Assembly: GCA_937874515.1 (NCBI GenBank) | Contig: CALNBV010000050.1 | Span: forward strand, 1-16,299 | Direction of reading: 5' to 3' | From: an uncultured Paenibacillaceae bacterium | GTDB lineage: Bacteria > Bacillota > Bacilli > Aneurinibacillales > Aneurinibacillaceae | Length of the DNA: 16,299 nt | Part shown: positions 14,407-16,299 of the stretch, in pieces | How positions within the stretch are numbered: position 1 is the stretch's first letter | Layout: each line of letters opens with the position of its first letter | Notes under the pieces: model-generated | Database searches by the model: none | Told to the model about the DNA's origin: nothing | What the model saw: the letters and a program-made list of their open reading frames with translations, nothing else | Translations under genes and position numbers: made by a program

Positions 14407-15345
14407 ATGGAGGAAAAACGGCTAAGCTGGGGGGATAAGCGGTACCATGCCTGGAGCCATCATCTAAAGCAACAGTTTGGAGAGAAAATTTTTAAGGTGA
14501 TGTTGGATGCTGGCTTTTCCTGTCCTAATCGGGATGGAGCTATTACCACAGGTGGATGTACCTTTTGTAGTACCCGGGGGTCTGGAGATTTTGCGGGCAG
14601 ACGTCGGGATGATTTAATTACCCAGTTTCACGAAGTTAAAGAGCGGCAGCATTTAAAATGGCCCAATGCCAAATACATTGGCTATTTTCAAGCTTATAGC
14701 AACACCTATGCCCCTGTTGAAGAATTAAGAGAATACTATGAAACCATCCTGCAACAAGAAGGGGTAATTGGCCTTGCTATCGCTACAAGACCGGACTGCC
14801 TTCCTGATGATGTGGTAGAGTTATTAGCTGAGTTAAATAAAAAAACCTACCTATGGGTAGAGTTAGGGTTACAATCCATTCATGATATAACGGGAAAAAG
14901 GATTAATAGGGGCCATGATACTGCGTGTTATTATGAAGGAATAGAAAAGTTAAGAAAACATAATATTCGTGTGTGTACCCATATTATATTCGGTTTGCCT
15001 GGGGAAACAGAAGAAATGATGATGGAAACTGTTGATGCAGTGGCCCACATGGGAGTGCAAGGGATTAAAATCCATCTCCTTCATTTATTAAAGAAAACCC
15101 CCCTCGTTAAAGAATATGAGGCGGGTCTCTTTCAATTAATGGAGAAGGATGATTATATTCCTTTGGTGGTGGATGCTTTAGAAAACCTGCCTCCAGAAAT
15201 GATTATTCATCGCTTAACAGGAGATGGCCCCCCAGATCTCTTAATTGGTCCTATGTGGAGCCGGAAAAAATGGGAAGTGTTAAACGCCATTGATTGGGAG
15301 TTGCTTCGTCGGGATTCCTGGCAGGGAAAAGGGTTCACACCTTAA
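14407..15345 (+). CDS. ytqA: TIGR01212-type radical SAM protein (YtqA/YhcC-like)
   Basis: This 312-residue radical S-adenosylmethionine protein belongs to the YtqA (Bacillus)/YhcC (E. coli) group. The [4Fe-4S] ligands are Cys39 (CPNRDG), Cys51 and Cys54 (GGCTFC). The C-x11-C-x2-C spacing is the hallmark of this family rather than the usual CxxxCxxC. Later conserved segments include YFQAYSNTYAP, LAIATRPDCL, WVELGLQSIHD and HIIFGLPGET. The reaction is not established for the family; a tRNA- or methyl-transfer-related role has been suggested on the basis of Elp3-like similarity. The start ATG follows AAAGGGGAAGAAGAG. In B. subtilis ytqA is followed by the methyltransferase gene ytqB; here no methyltransferase follows, and the stop overlaps a convergent lipoprotein gene by 3 nt. 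Confidence 0.9.
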   Translation: MEEKRLSWGDKRYHAWSHHLKQQFGEKIFKVMLDAGFSCPNRDGAITTGGCTFCSTRGSGDFAGRRRDDLITQFHEVKERQHLKWPNAKYIGYFQAYSNTYAPVEELREYYETILQQEGVIGLAIATRPDCLPDDVVELLAELNKKTYLWVELGLQSIHDITGKRINRGHDTACYYEGIEKLRKHNIRVCTHIIFGLPGETEEMMMETVDAVAHMGVQGIKIHLLHLLKKTPLVKEYEAGLFQLMEKDDYIPLVVDALENLPPEMIIHRLTGDGPPDLLIGPMWSRKKWEVLNAIDWELLRRDSWQGKGFTP

Positions 15346-15827
15346 TCCACTGGCAGGGGTGTTGGTGTTGGTTTCGCAAATCCTTCTTTATATTTGTTAT
15401 CAATAATGTTGCGGATTTCTAGGAGGCTTTTGTTTGTATTTTTCTTTAGGTAGATGGATTCAGCGGCGATTTCTTGGCAATTCTGGCAGGTGATTGCATG
15501 AGAGTTCCAAATGATGCTTCCATCGGCCTTTTTCTCTCTAATAAAACAATCCCGATTGCTTTTATGGCCAACACTGTCACCACACCCGCAATAACAGGCC
15601 ATATTGGCTATAATTTGATCGTTTTCAACGGCTAGTTGATAGACTTTTTGGATGGAAGAATCCACATTTTTAAGAAAAGAAGGCAGTTGTGTAATTCCTT
15701 TGGTTTCTTCTATTTGATCGCCGTTGGTGTGTACAGAATTATGGGATAAATGTTCACTTTCTTTGGTGCTACAACCTGATAAAATCAATAAAAAGGTTAA
15801 TAGAAACGTAAGGAAATGCTTTTTCAA
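15342..15827 (-). CDS. PCYCGC-motif lipoprotein
   Basis: This 161-residue protein is predicted to be lipid-anchored. A signal peptide (KKHFLTFLLTFLLILSG) ends in the lipobox LSGC, with Cys19 lipidated. A Ser/His/Asn-rich linker follows, then the family motif ACYCGCGDSVGHKSNRDCF (Cys78, 80, 82 and 94) and a CQNC pair (Cys114, 117). The clustered Cys and His residues suggest metal or redox chemistry on the outer membrane face, but the role of the PCYCGC family is unknown. Here Ala replaces the first Pro. The tail ends in a Pro/Thr run (KPTPTPLPVD). The start is TTG: AGGAGG lies 8 nt before it and no ATG fits. It converges on the radical SAM gene with a 3-nt overlap and no visible terminator, and is divergent from tatA. 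Confidence 0.87.
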   Translation of the reverse strand: MKKHFLTFLLTFLLILSGCSTKESEHLSHNSVHTNGDQIEETKGITQLPSFLKNVDSSIQKVYQLAVENDQIIANMACYCGCGDSVGHKSNRDCFIREKKADGSIIWNSHAITCQNCQEIAAESIYLKKNTNKSLLEIRNIIDNKYKEGFAKPTPTPLPVD

Positions 15828-15864
15828 CGTTTATACCTCCTAAGCTTTTAGATGGCAATAATTA

Positions 15865-15870
15865 ATTATA
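15865..15870 (-). promoter_or_regulatory. -10 element of the lipoprotein gene
   Basis: A consensus TATAAT on the minus strand lies 37 bp before the TTG start. No convincing -35 is present. It faces away from the tatA promoters across a very AT-rich gap. Confidence 0.4.
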
Positions 15871-15947
15871 TACCGAAAGTATTTTTTTTTATAAAATATA
15901 TGGTATACTTCAACCGTAATCTAGTTATAGAAGATAATCTTTTTCTT

Positions 15948-15977
15948 TTGGATGAATGGCCATTAATCGATTATAAT
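15948..15977 (+). promoter_or_regulatory. Putative promoter of tatA
   Basis: TTGGAT (15948-15953) and consensus TATAAT (15972-15977) are 18 bp apart, 34 bp before the tatA ATG. A second candidate is the extended -10 TGGTATACT at 15901-15909, which would give a leader of about 95 nt. Confidence 0.45.
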
Positions 15978-16011
15978 AAAAGTATTGAAAGAAAAAAGGA
16001 GAGATTTTTGT

Positions 16012-16215
16012 ATGTCATCTATTGGTGTACCTGGATTAATTTTAATCCTAATTATCGCACTTGTTGTATTCGGTCCTAAAAAATTACCTGAAATTGGACG
16101 ATCCTTCGGTCAAACGTTAAAAGAGTTCAAGAAATCCGCCAATGGATTGACAGATGATGCAGAAGACGAGAAAAACCGCCAAATTAAAGACGTAACCGAT
16201 GTGAAACATAAATAA
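16012..16215 (+). CDS. tatA: Sec-independent twin-arginine translocase subunit TatA
   Basis: This 67-residue TatA subunit oligomerises to form the pore-like element for folded Tat substrates. The N-terminal membrane helix (about 5-21, IGVPGLILILIIALVVF) leads to the FGPKKLPEIGRSFG hinge and amphipathic helix, including the conserved Phe-Gly pair. A short acidic/basic tail (DDAEDEKNRQ) ends the protein. The frame opens at 15985, but AAGGAG precedes the ATG at 16012, and family members begin a few residues before the helix, so I start there. Many Bacillales have several tatA copies; there is no tatC in the visible window. A strong terminator follows 1 nt after the stop, so the gene is monocistronic. 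Confidence 0.93.
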   Translation: MSSIGVPGLILILIIALVVFGPKKLPEIGRSFGQTLKEFKKSANGLTDDAEDEKNRQIKDVTDVKHK

Positions 16216-16244
16216 AGAGTGCCCATAGAGGCACTCTTTTTTTT
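16216..16244 (+). terminator. Terminator of tatA
   Basis: AGAGTGCC (16216-16223) pairs with GGCACTCT (16230-16237) around a 6-nt loop and is followed by a run of eight T. It begins immediately after the TAA. Confidence 0.9.
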
Positions 16245-16269
16245 ATGTTTAAAGAAAGTATAACTTTTT

Positions 16270-16283
16270 GGACCGTTAGGTCC
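16270..16283. other. Short GGACC/GGTCC hairpin near the right edge
   Basis: GGACC and GGTCC flank GTTA, 26 nt after the tatA terminator and 18 nt behind a -10-like TATAAC. It may begin the leader of the next transcript. The window ends before any gene is seen, so nothing further can be assigned. Confidence 0.3.
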
Positions 16284-16299
16284 TATTATTAGACGCTTT

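Noticed and set aside
1..16299. CRISPR arrays, tRNA/rRNA, insertion sequences, prophage or toxin-antitoxin loci
   Set aside because: No spaced repeats, cloverleaf sequence, transposase or integrase motifs, or typical small toxin pairs were visible on either strand.

Overview
The window reads as a chromosomal segment of a low-GC Gram-positive bacterium, most likely a member of Bacillales. Supporting signs are AT-rich intergenic DNA, strong AGGAGG-type ribosome binding sites, GTG and TTG starts, compact U-tract terminators, and a gene set typical of that group: an ATP-dependent PckA with a putative CcpN-type operator, TypA/BipA, a YtqA-like radical SAM protein, an LCP (LytR-CpsA-Psr) ligase, a PCYCGC-type lipoprotein and a short TatA. 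The genus cannot be fixed from the sequence. Most of the window is ordinary housekeeping and accessory metabolism. I found no CRISPR array, tRNA, rRNA, IS element, prophage or recognisable new defence system.

Layout from left to right. (1) Bases 1-1041 hold the end of a type IV pilus assembly operon: a left-truncated pilN and a pilO-like gene overlapping it by ATGA. The pilO-like gene carries a long Gly/Ala-rich insert, and its C-terminal domain is out of frame. (2) Bases 1018-3513 (minus strand) form a two-gene operon: a SpoB/AgrC/DcuS-like sensor kinase followed 9 nt later by an MFS exporter, with no response regulator beside it. (3) Bases 3679-4401 (minus) encode a glycerophosphodiester phosphodiesterase, divergent from an MBL-fold hydrolase at 4467-5438. 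(4) Bases 5435-7456 hold a YeiH-family transporter and a divergent LysR regulator, the same pairing as yeiH/yeiE in E. coli. The YeiH terminator lies inside the MBL coding sequence. (5) Bases 7469-7734 hold a small unrecognised protein with its own extended -10 promoter and a palindrome at the inferred transcription start. (6) Bases 7833-9521 hold pckA with two CcpN-like boxes at its promoter. (7) Bases 9600-12338 (plus) hold a possible YugN-like protein behind a long AT-rich inverted repeat, then a monoacylglycerol-lipase-type hydrolase and an LCP protein with a Pro/Glu-rich tail. (8) Bases 12345-15345 hold typA (minus) and a divergent radical SAM gene, with a near-perfect 31-nt dyad between them. 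(9) Bases 15342-16244 hold a PCYCGC lipoprotein (minus) and divergent tatA (plus), followed by a terminator and the start of an unidentified downstream leader.

The genes do not form one pathway. Local functional units are the pilus genes, the sensor kinase plus exporter, YeiH plus its LysR regulator, and the envelope-related genes (GDPD, lipase, LCP, lipoprotein, TatA). The observations most worth checking are the pilO frameshift and glycine-rich insert, the orphan kinase/exporter operon with paired CCTTAGGAA sites upstream, the small protein at 7469-7654, and the long dyads at 9638-9668 and 14322-14352.
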